64,000 nt of DNA. Origin: Candidatus Obscuribacter phosphatis (lineage in GTDB: Bacteria > Cyanobacteriota > Vampirovibrionia > Obscuribacterales > Obscuribacteraceae). The position numbers and the translations under genes are program-made. The notes under the pieces were generated by a model. It was not told the DNA's origin. It did no database searches and saw only the letters and a program-made list of their open reading frames with translations. Shown here piece after piece: positions 1-8,290 of the stretch (within the stretch, counting starts at the first letter, position 1; each line of letters begins with the position of its first letter). The stretch is taken from NCBI GenBank assembly GCA_001899315.1, contig MOYA01000001.1:1254272-1318271 (forward strand), in the 5' to 3' direction.

Positions 1-694
1 CCAGACTGGTTCTATCGACTTCGACCAGGTCTTTCAGGCAGGCATGTCGCTTACTGGCTAGAGCAGTTTGGCTTTCACTGTGTTCTTGATTTTCTTTGGT
101 CTTGGCATACGAACCAAGCCCAAGGGCATAAGCCATGGCGTCTTGCTTTTGATCCAAAATTACCGAACCGTGTTGCAAGAGGCTGTCTTTGCGCCTTAGC
201 TGGGCTGAGCCCACTAGTTTTGAGCCATTGTGATGCAAGTCGGCGAGAGTGGTCGCTTCAAAGCAATCTTCATGGCTGCGATAACCGCTGTCGGCGCGCC
301 CTAGTTCTACTTCTACGCCCAGTTTTTCTAGACCGATAATAAAGGCGCGGCAGATTTCTTTGTAGTCTTGCTGCACGCTCTTTGAGCCTACAGGGCCGAC
401 ATAGCTATAGGTCAATTCGCCCTGATGCAGTACGGCCCGTCCGCCTGTTGGGCGACGCACCATGCCTAAGCCCAATTCTTTCAGGCGATCGCTTACCCTT
501 TCGCTTACCTTTTGACTATAGCCAAAGCTCACTGCCGCAGGCTCCCAGCCATAAAAACGCAGTGTGGGCGGGCATTTTCCTCTAATGTGCAGTTCCAGCA
601 AGGCTTCGTCTATAGCCATATTGGTGACCGGATCTTGCACCTCATACGGTATCAGGCGAAATGTCCTTAGACCTTTGGGAAATTCAGTTTGCAT
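1..694 (-). CDS. Octanoyl/lipoyl protein transferase (LipM/LplA family), C-terminus cut by the window edge
   Basis: The family moves octanoate or lipoate onto lipoyl domains of 2-oxoacid dehydrogenases and GcvH. Visible are the N-terminal MAIDEALLE motif, RRPTGGRAVLHQGELTYS (the RRxTGG binding loop), an EDCF segment with a cysteine where LipM-type octanoyltransferases have their catalytic Cys, and the downstream GSKLVGSAQ/LLQHGS stretch. The cysteine favours LipM over LplA; this is inference from motifs. About 231 residues are present, close to the family length, and the frame is still open at base 1. ATG at 694 is 18 nt beyond the stop of the thymidine phosphorylase gene on the same strand, so the two are probably cotranscribed. 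The acyltransferase domain at 5025 and the Lpd/RclA-like gene at 56775 may relate to the same cofactor. Confidence 0.8.
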   Translation of the reverse strand, partial: MQTEFPKGLRTFRLIPYEVQDPVTNMAIDEALLELHIRGKCPPTLRFYGWEPAAVSFGYSQKVSERVSDRLKELGLGMVRRPTGGRAVLHQGELTYSYVGPVGSKSVQQDYKEICRAFIIGLEKLGVEVELGRADSGYRSHEDCFEATTLADLHHNGSKLVGSAQLRRKDSLLQHGSVILDQKQDAMAYALGLGSYAKTKENQEHSESQTALASKRHACLKDLVEVDRTSL

Positions 695-712
695 ATGCTG
701 CTTGCCTAGCTC

Positions 713-2029
713 TTACTTGACTGTCGCTTTGATCAAGCTCGGTTTGGCTATCTCTTTGTTCGAGAAAGTAAAGGCTTCGGTCAGTTTGGCGCAGGCTGCT
801 TCAAACTGTTTTTCGTCGTTGCAATAGACGATGGCTGCCGCCTCTCCGCCCTTTAGTTTGTCGCCGCATTTACCCTTCAAAACCAGACCGACACTGAGAT
901 CTATGGGGTCGCCTTTCTTGGTGCGACCGGCACCCATTACTTTTGCTGCTTCGGCAATTTTTCTGCCGTCGATATGGGCTATCCATTTATTTTCTGCGGC
1001 TTGTCCCGGCACCAAAAATTCTTTCTTTAGTTTGGCTGTGGGCATCAGGCTATAGTCTTCCAGCACTTTGCTGTCGCCGCCCTGGGCTTCAATTAGCTTG
1101 GCGAAAGTTTGCAGGGCTTTGCCCGAGCTTATCAGTTCTTTCAATTTAGCTTCAGCTTCTTCTTTGCTCTTGGCCTTGCCGGCTTCTATAAGAGCCAGTC
1201 CGCCCAGTTCCATGCAAAGTTCGTGCAGGTCGTCCGGTCCGCGGCCCTTCAGTGTTTCGATTGCTTCGATTACTTCTACAGTATGACCGACTGCATAACC
1301 TAGAGGCTGCTCCATATCGGTGACCACGGCAAGCACAGGGCGTTTGAGAATACGACCAACACTAGCCATGGTGGCGGCCAGTTCTTTGGCTTTTTCTTCT
1401 GTTTCCATGAAAGCGCCTTTGCCGCACTTCACGTCCAAGATAATTAGATTGGCTCCAGCCGCTAGTTTCTTAGACATGACCGAAGCCGAAATCAAAGGAA
1501 TCGATTCGACAGTGCCGGTGACGTCTCTGAGTGCGTAGATTTTGCCGTCGGCAGGTGCCAGTTCGGCTGTCTGACCGCCAATGGCCATGCCGATACCCTT
1601 TACTTGTTTGATAAAGTCGGCTGTGCTCAGGTCGACCTTAAAGCCCGGAATAGCTTCCAGCTTATCTATGGTGCCGCCGGTATGACCGAGACCCCGTCCT
1701 GATAATTTAGCCATAGGTATGCCCGCCGCCGCCAAGAGCGGTACAAAAACCAAGGTGGTTTTGTCGCCCACGCCGCCTGTGCTGTGCTTATCGCCCACCA
1801 CCGAGCCCAGTTCGCTCAAATCTAATACTTGCCCCGAATGACACATGGCGTCGGTGAGAAAGGCAGTTTCTTCCATATTCATGCCCTGCCAGCAAACAGC
1901 CATAAGCCAGGCCGAAAGCTGATAGTCGGGGATGGAACCGTCCATGATACCGTCCACCAGAAACTGGATTTGTTCTCGACTATGGGAGCCGCCGCTTCGC
2001 TTAGCCAGTATCAGGTCGATCATTTTCAT
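713..2029 (-). CDS. deoA: Thymidine / pyrimidine-nucleoside phosphorylase
   Basis: Phosphorolysis of thymidine or uridine to free base and (deoxy)ribose-1-phosphate in the cytoplasm. The 438-residue length is normal. The N-terminal helical domain is followed by the phosphate-binding VGDKHSTGGVGDKTT and the family signature SGRGLGHTGGTIDKLE, then KxxAGANLIILDVKCGKGAFM of the nucleoside site. The start is ATG at 2029 (a second in-frame ATG lies two codons later). It is the first gene of a probable two-gene minus-strand unit with the octanoyltransferase. The upstream region, shared divergently with mqnA, holds an inverted repeat. Whether it is strictly a thymidine enzyme or a broader pyrimidine phosphorylase cannot be told from motifs. 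Confidence 0.93.
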   Translation of the reverse strand: MKMIDLILAKRSGGSHSREQIQFLVDGIMDGSIPDYQLSAWLMAVCWQGMNMEETAFLTDAMCHSGQVLDLSELGSVVGDKHSTGGVGDKTTLVFVPLLAAAGIPMAKLSGRGLGHTGGTIDKLEAIPGFKVDLSTADFIKQVKGIGMAIGGQTAELAPADGKIYALRDVTGTVESIPLISASVMSKKLAAGANLIILDVKCGKGAFMETEEKAKELAATMASVGRILKRPVLAVVTDMEQPLGYAVGHTVEVIEAIETLKGRGPDDLHELCMELGGLALIEAGKAKSKEEAEAKLKELISSGKALQTFAKLIEAQGGDSKVLEDYSLMPTAKLKKEFLVPGQAAENKWIAHIDGRKIAEAAKVMGAGRTKKGDPIDLSVGLVLKGKCGDKLKGGEAAAIVYCNDEKQFEAACAKLTEAFTFSNKEIAKPSLIKATVK

Positions 2030-2115
2030 CTGTCCAGGGTACCTCTTGAGGTGATGGCGAAATTTTATTCAAAGAACTACTTGACGACTGCCGCCTTACC
2101 TGCATAATGGAAGTA

Positions 2116-2160
2116 GGGAGCCGGACCCAAGAATATACTAAATTTAACTGGTCCGCTCCC
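2116..2160. promoter_or_regulatory. Inverted repeat in the deoA/mqnA divergent region
   Basis: Arms GGGAG-C-CGGACC and GGTCCG-CTCCC pair over 11 bp with one bulged C, separated by an AT-rich 22-nt centre. The site lies about 90 bp before deoA and 120 bp before the proposed mqnA start. It could be an operator or an RNA hairpin; no function is shown. Confidence 0.4.
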
Positions 2161-2172
2161 ACTTTTATAGCA

Positions 2173-2201
2173 AGCGCTGCCCTGTCAAGGCGGCGCTTTT
2201 T
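2173..2201 (+). terminator. Terminator-like hairpin in the mqnA leader
   Basis: A 9-bp stem, AGCGCTGCC with GGCGGCGCT (one G-T pair), has a 7-nt loop and is followed directly by TTTT. On the plus strand it has the shape of an intrinsic terminator, yet no plus-strand gene ends upstream. It would sit in the leader of mqnA if transcription starts before it, so attenuation is possible but unproven. Confidence 0.4.
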
Positions 2202-2278
2202 GTTACCGAAAACTGCAAATTTTTCCAACTTGGTCAAAGCTCTGTCATGATCTAGTTTGTCTTGAGCAGGAGTCGGTT

Positions 2279-3127
2279 ATTCCAAAGAGCTATAGCCTTA
2301 TTCGCCCAGTACAGTTCGGTCAGATTGACTTCGTCAATTGTCTGCCCATCACTTTGCCTCTGCTCGAATCTTTGCCCGAAGGCATGAGCTTGACCATGGG
2401 CACACCCGGCCAGCTAAATCAGCTCTATAGCGAGGGCAAACTCGATATAGGGGCGATGAGCGCCCATTTTTTGCTTGCCAGTGGCGACTTTGAAGTGATT
2501 CCCACTCTTTCTATTTCCAGTCAAAACGAAGTAGGCAGTGTTTTTTTCTATAGCAAGCTGCCCCTCAATCGTCTCAGCATGCAAGATTCCGTTATCGGGG
2601 TGCCGGTCTCTTCGGCAACTTCTATTTGTCTTCTCAAGATTTTGCTCACCGAAGAACTGGGTTTTTGCCCGCAGTTTGTTTATGGCAAAGACCCCAGTCT
2701 CGATGACAGCCGCTTTGATGCCGTGCTTATGATTGGGGACGCTGCTCTTGATTTCGATGAGGCGCTCAAAAAAAGAAGTGCCGAGGCGCTAGGTCAGCTG
2801 CACCGCTTTGATATGGGCAGTTGGTGGCGGCGCCATTATGGACTGCCCATGGTCTTTGGTCTTTGGGGGGCCAGGCGGTCTTACTATCAGGCTTCTTTTG
2901 ATGACTTTCAGACAATTGCCGAGCTTTTGGGCGACTGCTGGCGTCGGGGGCTGGGCGAAAAGTTCAATCAGGTGCTGGATGAAGCGGTGCGCCGTACCGG
3001 CTTGGATCGCTCTCTTTTGCAAGAGTATTTCAGAGACCAGCTCGAATATGACTTTGAAGAGCAACATATCAAGTCCCTGGCGCTTTTCGAGCAATTAGCC
3101 GAGAAACATAAGCTACTTGTCGTCTAA
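2279..3127 (+). CDS. mqnA: MqnA/MqnD-family protein, probable chorismate dehydratase (futalosine menaquinone pathway)
   Basis: MqnA removes water from chorismate to make 3-enolpyruvyl-benzoate, the first step of futalosine-dependent menaquinone synthesis. The N-terminal VQFGQIDFVNCLPITLPL matches the family pattern IxxIxYLNxxPL, and VSSATSICLLKILLTEELG matches the ligand-loop SxTSxxLLxxLL. Family homology extends upstream of the first conventional start (TTG at 2354). In that upstream stretch, back to the stop at 2168, there is no ATG, GTG or TTG in frame. AGGAG at 2268-2272 is six bases before an in-frame ATT at 2279, so I propose ATT initiation, giving 282 residues, a normal length. A CTG further up is less likely. 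MqnD is the alternative identity. Confidence 0.7.
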   Translation: MPKSYSLIRPVQFGQIDFVNCLPITLPLLESLPEGMSLTMGTPGQLNQLYSEGKLDIGAMSAHFLLASGDFEVIPTLSISSQNEVGSVFFYSKLPLNRLSMQDSVIGVPVSSATSICLLKILLTEELGFCPQFVYGKDPSLDDSRFDAVLMIGDAALDFDEALKKRSAEALGQLHRFDMGSWWRRHYGLPMVFGLWGARRSYYQASFDDFQTIAELLGDCWRRGLGEKFNQVLDEAVRRTGLDRSLLQEYFRDQLEYDFEEQHIKSLALFEQLAEKHKLLVV

Positions 3128-3140
3128 CCTTAAATAAAGC

Positions 3141-3169
3141 TTCCTGTCTAGATTAAACGTTGTTATACT
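3141..3169 (+). promoter_or_regulatory. Possible promoter of the kinase gene
   Basis: TATACT at 3164-3169 is one mismatch from the -10 consensus. TTCCTG 17 bp upstream is a poor -35. A start near 3176 would leave a short leader containing the ribosome site AGGGGAGA (3182-3189). Confidence 0.3.
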
Positions 3170-3193
3170 GAAGTATCTGATAGGGGAGAAGCT

Positions 3194-4768
3194 ATGGTAG
3201 GCGGCTTCGGCAACGAGATTGGCATGAATGAGCGGGACCCCAGACGGGACGGTCCCTTCGTTCTGCGTGGCCGTTGGCAGGTGGTCGACTATCTGGGTCA
3301 GGGCGGTATGGGTACCGTTTATCTGGCTTACGACCTCAACTTAGACAAGCGCAAGTGCGTGGTCAAAAAGCTGCGCGACGATTTCTTTAGAGAAGAAGAC
3401 AAAGCCAAGGCTCAGCAGTTCTTTCTGCGCGAGGCCAATGTGCTGGCTAAATTGCAGCATCCAAATATCGTACTGGTGCTCGACAGCTTCCAAGATCAAG
3501 ACGACTACTATCTGGTCATGGAATATGTCGAGGGGCATAACTTGCACGACATGCTCAAAGAAAGAGAAGAGCCCTTCTCAGAAGAGCAGGTCTTGGTTTG
3601 GGCGCGCCAGATTTGCGATGTGCTGAGTTATTTGCATTCAAATGACCCGCCGGTTATTTATCGTGACTTGAAGCCTTCCAATATCATGATTGATACCAAA
3701 GACCGGGTTAAGCTGGTCGACTTTGGTATTGCCCGGCTCTATCAAGACGAAGGCGACAATACCCATGTGGTTTCTCAAGGGTATTCGCCCCCCGAACAGT
3801 ACTGGGGCGGCGCCGACCCGCGCTCAGATATCTATGCCCTTGGCGCCACCATGCACTTCTTGCTTACCGGTGCCGAGCCCCTCGCCTTGACCATATGCAA
3901 ACCGGCTGAGATTGATGAAGAAATTTCAGAAGCCACCGACTTGATTGTGCAGCGGGCCACCCAGCAAGATGTTTATTTGCGCTATCAGTCGGCGCAAGAC
4001 ATGAAAGAAGAGCTCGAGTTTGTTCTGCAAGGCGAAGAAGAAGTAAAATCCGGTTTTCGCTGGGTGGAATTGACCGTTGGGGTGCTCATTACCTTCCTTT
4101 CGGTGGGTGCCTGGTTTGCCTATAGCAAGTTTGTCGAACTCAAGGGCGAAGTGGACAAGAAGCAAAGTGAGATTAGTAAATACGAAAAAAACATAGCCGA
4201 AGTAAAAGCCAGAGAAGCCAGTCTTAAGAAAGAAACAGTGGCCAAAATGGAGAAACTAATGCGCGAGCGTCAAGAAGATAATTTGAATCAAGGGCAAGCG
4301 CCTGCTTCTCTCTTCTCACAGATGCCTCAAAACCCTAATGCAAATAACTTATTCGGCACCAATTCAGGCACTAATACAGGCACCCCATCCGGCTTCCCTT
4401 CTTTTGGCTTTCCCTCCGCGCGCAATAATCAGCCGGCGGCAGGAAGTAATATCGGCGGCGGCAGCGGCGGCGGAGACATGTCTATATCGGGGCTTTTCAA
4501 AGAACTGAACGCCAACAAAAGCAAAGGGCGCAGAGTTCAAGGTGGCGCCGGTGGTGGCACCCAGCAGATGCAAAGCGCCGAACAAAACTCCGGCAATAGC
4601 GCACCCAGCGCTTTGAACTACCCATCTTATGCGGTCAATTCCGGCCAGTCGCCCATACAGCCTGCGGGCCGCGCTCAAATATCTGGTGAAGCCCAAATCG
4701 ACCGTGAAGAAGGACAGATGACCGACCAAGACGCTCTCTCGCCTCTTGAGCAGGATATACAGCGCTAG
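3194..4768 (+). CDS. Membrane-anchored PknB-like Ser/Thr protein kinase with coiled coil and low-complexity tail
   Basis: A complete Hanks-type kinase domain covers about residues 28-280: glycine loop GQGGMGTVYLA (35-45), Lys58 in VVKK, Glu80 in LREAN, catalytic YRDLKPSN with Asp158, DFG at 176-178, and the APE-like SPPEQYWGG. A transmembrane helix follows (about 292-312), then a charged coiled coil (about 313-355). The rest is a Gly/Asn/Gln/Ser-rich tail of some 150 residues with no PASTA or WD repeats. Topology predicts a cytoplasmic kinase with an exported or periplasmic tail. ATG at 3194 has a strong AGGGGAGA ribosome site. The gene stands alone on the plus strand; substrates are not evident. 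Confidence 0.9.
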   Translation: MVGGFGNEIGMNERDPRRDGPFVLRGRWQVVDYLGQGGMGTVYLAYDLNLDKRKCVVKKLRDDFFREEDKAKAQQFFLREANVLAKLQHPNIVLVLDSFQDQDDYYLVMEYVEGHNLHDMLKEREEPFSEEQVLVWARQICDVLSYLHSNDPPVIYRDLKPSNIMIDTKDRVKLVDFGIARLYQDEGDNTHVVSQGYSPPEQYWGGADPRSDIYALGATMHFLLTGAEPLALTICKPAEIDEEISEATDLIVQRATQQDVYLRYQSAQDMKEELEFVLQGEEEVKSGFRWVELTVGVLITFLSVGAWFAYSKFVELKGEVDKKQSEISKYEKNIAEVKAREASLKKETVAKMEKLMRERQEDNLNQGQAPASLFSQMPQNPNANNLFGTNSGTNTGTPSGFPSFGFPSARNNQPAAGSNIGGGSGGGDMSISGLFKELNANKSKGRRVQGGAGGGTQQMQSAEQNSGNSAPSALNYPSYAVNSGQSPIQPAGRAQISGEAQIDREEGQMTDQDALSPLEQDIQR

Positions 4769-4858
4769 TAAATTAGTTGGTTTGTCAGTTCTTTTGGTCT
4801 GTTAGCTCGTTAGTCTTGTGGTCTAACCGTCAATATTAAAAGAAATTTGCCTATTGCC

Positions 4859-4873
4859 GCCCTAATTTAGGGC
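4859..4873. promoter_or_regulatory. 15-bp perfect palindrome
   Basis: GCCCTAA-T-TTAGGGC is perfectly self-complementary. It lies in the 256-bp gap between the kinase and acyltransferase genes, about 100 bp before the TATAAT at 4975, so it may be an operator or the remains of a hairpin. Confidence 0.35.
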
Positions 4874-4899
4874 ATGCTGAGGTTGTGCAATCGCCACAA

Positions 4900-4928
4900 G
4901 ACAAAGCAAAATGGCTTTTTGTTTTGTC
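4900..4928 (+). other. AT-rich stem-loop downstream of the kinase gene
   Basis: A 12-bp stem, GACAAAGCAAAA with TTTTGTTTTGTC (one G-T pair), encloses a 5-nt loop. It may act as a weak terminator for the kinase transcript. There is no classical GC-rich stem with a U run, so the role is open. Confidence 0.35.
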
Positions 4929-4951
4929 GTAAGCAAAGTTATCCGGTGCCC

Positions 4952-4980
4952 TTCTGGAAAGCCAAGAGGTAACATATAAT
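4952..4980 (+). promoter_or_regulatory. Probable promoter of the acyltransferase gene
   Basis: A perfect TATAAT at 4975-4980 with a weak -35 (TTCTGG at 4952-4957, 17-bp spacing), 45 bp before the ATG at 5025. The implied leader is about 40 nt. Confidence 0.45.
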
Positions 4981-5024
4981 AGGTTTACGGGTTGTATATT
5001 CGTTTTTGAGGTCAGTCGGTTTTT

Positions 5025-5870
5025 ATGGATAATCAGAAGAAAGCTTTCAACTTTACCTTGGGAGACCTTCCTCGTCCCCGTTGGAACGTTCTAGATTTGA
5101 TCCAAATCATCGGTAGAGATTCTGTTCCCACCTATCTGTTTTGCGATATAGACATGACTTGGGCTGAAGAACTGCGCAAAAAACTCAAGTCTTACGGTCA
5201 GAAAGTGACTGTCACAGCAATCTTGCTCAAAGCTATAGGCATCGCCCAAAGAGCCCATCCTGAGAGTCGCACGGCGGTTTTGCCTTTTGGCAAAACAGTC
5301 ACTTTCAACGACATAGTCGCCGGTTTCACAGTCGAGCGAGTCATCGGTCAACAACCGGCAGTATTCTTTGGTGCCATCGAAAATCCTGATACCAAGTCGG
5401 TTGAAGAAATCGCCGGTGAACTAAGGCAATATGCCGAGTCTGATATGGAAACCGTGCATCATCTCAACTTGCAAAATAGATTCAATGGTACACCATGGTG
5501 GTTCCGTCGCTTTATTCTTTGGGCCGGACTGCGTTTCCCCAAAGTAAGACTGATGTTCTTGGGTGCTACTTTTGGTCTTTCATCCATCGGCAAATGGGGC
5601 ATGAAAGCCCTGATTCCGCCTTGTGTTTCGACATCAACCTTTGGGGTGGGCGAAGTAGAAGAGAGAGCCGTGGTCAGAGAAGGACGCATCGAAGTTAGAC
5701 CGATGCTCACCATTATTCTCAACTTCGACCATCGCATCATTGACGGCGCTCCGGCTGCCCGTTTTATGAACGACGTCAAGAAGCTCTTGGAAGGCGGTCT
5801 GGAGAATTATGTCCACATGGCTGCCTATGGTGAAGAAACACCTATGGAGAAAGCCCCGTCTTTTTCTTAA
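5025..5870 (+). CDS. 2-oxoacid dehydrogenase acyltransferase (E2) catalytic domain protein, without lipoyl domain
   Basis: The 281-residue protein is a stand-alone E2/CAT-like fold. The E2 active-site pattern HxxxDG is seen near residue 235 as FDHRIIDGAPAARFM, preceded by the strand LTIILNF. The N-terminal FTLGDLPRPRWNVLDL and the trimer-core segments also fit. Unlike true E2 subunits it has no lipoyl or subunit-binding domain, so it cannot swing acyl groups by itself. It may act on a separate lipoyl carrier or on another acyl acceptor, as CAT-like acyltransferases do. The start is ATG at 5025 with only a distant GAGG. It is monocistronic and convergent with the patatin gene. Confidence 0.8.
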   Translation: MDNQKKAFNFTLGDLPRPRWNVLDLIQIIGRDSVPTYLFCDIDMTWAEELRKKLKSYGQKVTVTAILLKAIGIAQRAHPESRTAVLPFGKTVTFNDIVAGFTVERVIGQQPAVFFGAIENPDTKSVEEIAGELRQYAESDMETVHHLNLQNRFNGTPWWFRRFILWAGLRFPKVRLMFLGATFGLSSIGKWGMKALIPPCVSTSTFGVGEVEERAVVREGRIEVRPMLTIILNFDHRIIDGAPAARFMNDVKKLLEGGLENYVHMAAYGEETPMEKAPSFS

Positions 5871-5871
5871 A

Positions 5872-5967
5872 TTTAGGACTTTAGAGCTTTAGGACTCTAG
5901 GACTCTAGACCACTGGACCTCTAGACTTTTAGGACTTTAGGATTCAGGACCCTAAAACTCCTAGGCA
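5872..5967. repeat. 8-bp-period minisatellite (TTTAGGAC-like)
   Basis: About twelve head-to-tail octamers, consensus TTTAGGAC with variants such as TCTAGGAC, TCTAGACC and TTTAGGAT. They fill nearly the whole 106-bp gap between two convergent genes. The units are degenerate but the 8-bp register is kept throughout. No spacers are present, so it is not a CRISPR array. Confidence 0.8.
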
Positions 5968-5976
5968 CTTAAAGCC

Positions 5977-6957
5977 CTATTTGACAGTATGCTTCTCGAG
6001 GCAGTCTTTGATTGCCGGAGCTATTTGATGGGCGGCTTTAGCGCCGGCTTCAATCAGCTTTCTTGCTTGGGCTGGGCTTGTTGACACAGCCGGCACCGAC
6101 TGCACCGCCGGATCTATGACGAAGTCGGCTGAATTGCGTGATTCGCGGTCCACTTGCGCCATATGCAGATTGATGACGCGGGCGGTGACACTGCCTACTT
6201 TGTGATAGTCGGAGTCTTTGGTCTCGCTGCGGTCGGTGGTGTCGACAGCAATGACTATGTCGGCGCCCATTTTTCGCGCTTCTTTGACCGGCAAATTATT
6301 GAGCACACTGCCGTCCACATAAAGACCATCATCACCTTTGATCTTCACCGGTTTGCGCAGGGCTGGTATGGCACAGCTGGCTTGCAGAGCAGTGCTCAAA
6401 TTGCCCGAGGTGAAGACTTTCACCTTACCGTCCAAAAGATTGACGGCAACGGCTCCAAAAGGCACTTTTAGGTCTTCTATAGATCTTTGTGTTTCAGGAA
6501 TTTGTTTGTTCAAATAGTCGGCGAAACGTTTGCCTCGATAAAGCCCGTCGTAAGGCTCTATGCCCACCAGGCGCGGTGTATAAAAGAGGGGAATGACTAG
6601 AATGCGCAGGCTTAGTGGAATAGTAAGATAGGCGTGCATGAGCTTCTTTTTTTCGAACTGCTCTTGAATATGTTCAGGGGTCATGCCTGCGGCATAAAGC
6701 CCACCGACAACCGCTCCCATACTAGAGCCTAGAATCATATCCACCGGAATCTCTTCTTCTTCCAGGGCTTTGAGAACACCTATGGCGGCAGCAGCTTTCA
6801 TACCGCCTCCGCTGAGGACCACTGCTACCTTGGGTCGATGGATTTCATCGGCATGACAGGCGCCGCTGCAAAAGCCGAGAGAAAAGCAAGCAAATAAAAA
6901 AGAGGCTGCTGAAAGCAGAAATAGGCTGCGCCAAGGCAGTTTTACGACCAGATCCAC
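5977..6957 (-). CDS. Patatin-like phospholipase (RssA/NTE family), exported or membrane-attached
   Basis: A lipid acyl hydrolase with a Ser-Asp dyad. Seen are the oxyanion loop SGGGMKAAAAIG, the nucleophile elbow GSSMG (GxSxG) and the dyad DGSVLNNLP (DG). A hydrophobic N-terminus (PWRSLFLLSAASFLFACFS) looks like a signal peptide or anchor and contains a Cys that could be a lipobox, though imperfect. The start is GTG at 6957, with no in-frame ATG nearby. The gene overlaps the end of the MshEN-repeat gene by 16 nt, which suggests translational coupling. At 326 residues it is typical of single-domain bacterial patatins. It lacks the POTRA/barrel domain of PlpD-type secreted enzymes. Confidence 0.87.
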   Translation of the reverse strand: MDLVVKLPWRSLFLLSAASFLFACFSLGFCSGACHADEIHRPKVAVVLSGGGMKAAAAIGVLKALEEEEIPVDMILGSSMGAVVGGLYAAGMTPEHIQEQFEKKKLMHAYLTIPLSLRILVIPLFYTPRLVGIEPYDGLYRGKRFADYLNKQIPETQRSIEDLKVPFGAVAVNLLDGKVKVFTSGNLSTALQASCAIPALRKPVKIKGDDGLYVDGSVLNNLPVKEARKMGADIVIAVDTTDRSETKDSDYHKVGSVTARVINLHMAQVDRESRNSADFVIDPAVQSVPAVSTSPAQARKLIEAGAKAAHQIAPAIKDCLEKHTVK

Positions 6958-8165
6958 TGCATTCTCGCCGGTACAATCCAGCCTAGCTTAGAGAGTGCTT
7001 CATCGAGAGTAAGGTTCTCGTTGCGGCTTTTCTTGAGGGCATTGACCGATTGTTCAGCCGATAGGAAACCTTGCTTGTATAGAGAATAGGTTCTAAGGGC
7101 CGTGTAGAGCACGGCTTCAGAGATGGCGCCGGTGGAGAGCACTTTCTTGCCGACCTTGATAGAACTCTTCTCGGTAGGATCAATCACTTTCTCTAGATCT
7201 GGCGCCGAGATAAGACCGGCGTCGGTTAGCAGTTTTGCCGGCAAAAATTCTTTGGGTTCGGCCTGGGTGGCTGGATAAAGTTCGGCCACCGCCTGATAGA
7301 CCGAAATCGAGCGCGCCTTCACTTGTTTGAGGGCGTCGGCAGCTTGAAAAGCCTTGAGAGTGCCGTTTGAAACCATATCTTGTAAAACAATTGCGGCTTC
7401 TAAGAGGTCGTGGGTGACCAGACCTTGTTCGAGCAAAATTTGGCCGAACTGCTTTTCCTTAATTAGCTCAATTTCTAGACATTCGAGCATGTCTCCTTCT
7501 GAGAGGAAACCAGCCATGAGCACCAGTTCGCCAATTCTAACTGTCTGTCCAGATTTCTCAGAGAATAATCCCAGCTCAAAAAGAGCCTGTTCGATACTGA
7601 CCCTGCGCCGTGCCACAATCAAAAGAGCCTGAACAGCCTGGTCTTTAGTAACCTTGCCGTCTCTGACCAAAAGCTGAGCAGTTAGGGCGGCGTTCATCAT
7701 CCAGCCGGAGAGATCGCGGTTGAGAACCATAATGCGTCCCATCTGCATGCCTGTATCTTTGGCTTGAATAATGGAACGACCAAGCTGCTCATTAGTGATA
7801 AGTTCGGCTTTGAGCAATAACTCGGTGAGTGGATTGGTAATAGACTGAACTGTCTGGGTCTTTTTATGAACCGAGGTGATGACGCCTATGGCGTCTTCCA
7901 TGTTCATATTATTCTGGCGCGCCAGTCTGAGAGCCTTGAGAGCCAAGTCTACTGTGGCTTCTTTACTAACTACCAATTGCTCGGCATCTTGCACCAGTTT
8001 CAAGGTAGACTCACCCACCATATTGAGCATGGTGAGAGCCCGTGCCAATGGCACGTTCAGACTTTTAGCCGTATTCATCGCCTCTTCCAGCTTTTGCTGT
8101 GAGATGATGCTCGCCCCTATTAGTAGAGTGGGGAGCGCGTCCGCCGTTGCCTGTTTTTCGAGCAT
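6942..8165 (-). CDS. MshEN / GspE N-terminal-like repeat protein without ATPase domain
   Basis: The 407 residues contain at least four to five copies of a 35-70-residue helical motif. Examples are LLIGASIISQQKLEEAM, LLLKAELITNEQLGRSI, LVLMAGFLSEGDMLECL and KLLTDAGLISAPDLEKV. This is the LLxxxGLIxxxQLxxAL pattern of the MshEN domain found at the N-terminus of type II secretion/pilus ATPases, some of which bind cyclic di-GMP. No Walker motif follows, so it is not a secretion ATPase. A binding or adaptor role is inference; a GGDEF protein is encoded upstream at 9522-11633 on the same strand. Translation is likely coupled to the patatin gene by a 16-nt overlap. Confidence 0.65.
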   Translation of the reverse strand: MLEKQATADALPTLLIGASIISQQKLEEAMNTAKSLNVPLARALTMLNMVGESTLKLVQDAEQLVVSKEATVDLALKALRLARQNNMNMEDAIGVITSVHKKTQTVQSITNPLTELLLKAELITNEQLGRSIIQAKDTGMQMGRIMVLNRDLSGWMMNAALTAQLLVRDGKVTKDQAVQALLIVARRRVSIEQALFELGLFSEKSGQTVRIGELVLMAGFLSEGDMLECLEIELIKEKQFGQILLEQGLVTHDLLEAAIVLQDMVSNGTLKAFQAADALKQVKARSISVYQAVAELYPATQAEPKEFLPAKLLTDAGLISAPDLEKVIDPTEKSSIKVGKKVLSTGAISEAVLYTALRTYSLYKQGFLSAEQSVNALKKSRNENLTLDEALSKLGWIVPARMQWIWS

Positions 8166-8290
8166 GGGTTCTTTCAGAGTTGCCGGTGTAGTTGATCGTC
8201 TCTGAGCATCTAATACTAGGTGCCCTGAATTTATTGGGTAATTCTACTGTACCAATTTGTAGCGGTTAAGTAACGCATATTACCCCTTAA

